The translations under genes were made by a program, and so were the position numbers. A stretch of DNA of 6,027 nucleotides from Acidobacteriota bacterium (GTDB taxonomy: Bacteria > Acidobacteriota > Vicinamibacteria > Vicinamibacterales > 2-12-FULL-66-21): assembly GCA_013694635.1 (NCBI GenBank), contig JACDCA010000498.1, forward strand, positions 1 to 6,027, given 5' to 3'. This document shows, in pieces, positions 4,895 through 6,027 of this stretch (within the stretch, counting starts at the first letter, position 1; each line of letters starts with the position of its first letter). The notes below the pieces were generated by a model. The model was not told the DNA's origin. It saw nothing but the letters and a program-made list of their open reading frames with translations, and did not search any database.

Positions 4895-6027
4895 CGGACC
4901 GTCTCTACTACTCGGATGCGTACCTTCGAGAGTTCGATGCGCGCGTCGAGCGCGCGGAGTTCGCCGACGGACGCCATGTCGTCGTCCTCGATCGAACGGC
5001 CTTCTACCCCACGTCCGGGGGGCAACCTTTCGACGTCGGAATGCTTGGTTCGACCCGGGTGCTCGACGTCATCGACGATGAGAGTGGGATTCTTCACGTC
5101 GTCGACGCACCGCTCGTCGAAGGAGAGGTGGCGCATGGCGCCATCGACTGGAAGCGCCGGTTCGACCACATGCAGCAGCATACCGGGCAGCACGTCCTGT
5201 CAGCTGCGTTCGATCGTCTGCTGGGGGCGCGCACCGAGAGCTTTCACCTGGGCACACTTTCCGCGACGATCGATCTCTCACGGACTGTGAGCGCCGAGGA
5301 GATCGCGCACGCTGAAGAGGACGCCAATCGCATGGTGTGGGAGGACCGCCCGGTTGCCATCCGCTTCGCCGATGCGGCCGAGGCTGCGGCGCTGCCGCTG
5401 CGGAAAGAATCGCAGCGCTCCGGAACACTGCGGCTGATCGACATCGAGGGAGTCGATATCTCAGCGTGCGGCGGCACCCATGTCGGTCGCACTGGTGCCA
5501 TCGGCGTGATCGCCGTGTCCGGATGGGAGAAGTTCCGCGGCGGCATGCGGATCGAGTTCCTGTGCGGAGGGCGTGCCCTCGGCGCCTACCGCTCGCTGCG
5601 CGACGCGGCGATGGCCAGCAACAAGCTGTTGTCCGTGCTCCCCTCGGAGCTTCCTGCCGCCATCGAGCGCCTGCAATCGGACGTGAAGGCAGCCAACCGC
5701 ACGAACCGTGATCTCCAGTCACGTCTTGCCGGCCACGAGGCTGAGAGACTGATCAGCCAGTCATCGGCAGAGACTCGCATCATCGTCGAGGTGCTCGAGG
5801 GGTGGGACCAGCCCGGCTTGAAAGCAATCGCCTCCGCGATCACTCGGCACGCCGGGTATGCCGCCGTCCTGATCAGTGCTCCCGCGCCGGCCGCCGTCGT
5901 CGTTGCCCGCGCGGCCGACGCTGCCACGGACGCGGCCGCCGTTCTGCGGAACCTGATCGACCGCTTCGGCGGCAAAGGGGGAGGCCGCCCCGAGCTTGCC
6001 CAAGGGGGCGGACTGAATGGAGATCCC
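4891..6027 (+). CDS. alaX: Alanyl-tRNA editing hydrolase, long AlaX type (3' end cut off)
   Basis: The frame runs 379 codons to the window edge without a stop. It matches freestanding AlaX-L proteins, which hydrolyse Ser- or Gly-tRNA(Ala) mischarged by alanyl-tRNA synthetase. An N-terminal barrel holds FYPTSGGQPFD (38-48), the motif around which AlaRS/ThrRS editing domains are recognised. The zinc/editing motifs are HTGQH (His97, His101) and CGGTH (Cys193, His197). Residues about 250-290 look like a coiled coil. The C-terminal DHHA1 domain ends with GGKGGGRPELAQGGG (360-374), so only a short tail, likely under about 30 residues, is missing. There is no aminoacylation domain, so this is not AlaRS. 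The ATG overlaps the queC stop as ATGA, placing the gene in the queE-queC operon. Confidence 0.93.
   Translation, partial: MTDRLYYSDAYLREFDARVERAEFADGRHVVVLDRTAFYPTSGGQPFDVGMLGSTRVLDVIDDESGILHVVDAPLVEGEVAHGAIDWKRRFDHMQQHTGQHVLSAAFDRLLGARTESFHLGTLSATIDLSRTVSAEEIAHAEEDANRMVWEDRPVAIRFADAAEAAALPLRKESQRSGTLRLIDIEGVDISACGGTHVGRTGAIGVIAVSGWEKFRGGMRIEFLCGGRALGAYRSLRDAAMASNKLLSVLPSELPAAIERLQSDVKAANRTNRDLQSRLAGHEAERLISQSSAETRIIVEVLEGWDQPGLKAIASAITRHAGYAAVLISAPAPAAVVVARAADAATDAAAVLRNLIDRFGGKGGGRPELAQGGGLNGDP

Overview
The window is gene-dense, high-GC bacterial DNA. It holds eight recognisable protein genes, and one of them hides behind an in-frame UGA. I see no phage, IS, CRISPR, rRNA or tRNA. Strong G/C third positions, GTG and TTG starts, ATGA junctions, a tandem heptamer (TTCAGCA) and a GGGGACAG-type palindrome suggest an uncultured soil or sediment lineage such as Acidobacteriota. 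That assignment is an impression, not something the window proves.

Left block, plus strand (1-2260): a D-2-hydroxyacid dehydrogenase of the glyoxylate/hydroxypyruvate reductase type, a 61-base spacer with a hairpin and a possible 22-codon relay ORF, endonuclease III (nth), and an exported cyclophilin-type prolyl isomerase that overlaps nth by ATGA. The dehydrogenase carries a 54-base imperfect palindrome in frame, which encodes the loop after the second Rossmann strand.

Middle block, minus strand (3521-2261): a small ArsC/Spx-like thioredoxin-fold gene followed by a DUF72 (YecE-like) gene that overlaps its 3' end. The ArsC/Spx-like gene has UGA as codon 12, exactly where the catalytic cysteine belongs (U-T-T-C), and a strong stem-loop starts five bases after the UGA. 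I read it as a selenoprotein gene with a bacterial SECIS element. Standard gene calling would leave this stretch looking like an empty gap of about 360 bases.

Right block, plus strand (3583-6027): queE and queC, two enzymes of the 7-deazaguanine (preQ0/queuosine) pathway, then a long AlaX-type alanyl-tRNA editing hydrolase cut by the window edge. The genes are one base apart or overlap by ATGA, so this is an operon devoted to tRNA modification and quality control. queE may be read from a leaderless transcript.

Main result: a UxxC ArsC/Spx-family selenoprotein candidate. No Sec machinery (selA, selB, selC, selD) lies in this window, so decoding cannot be confirmed here.
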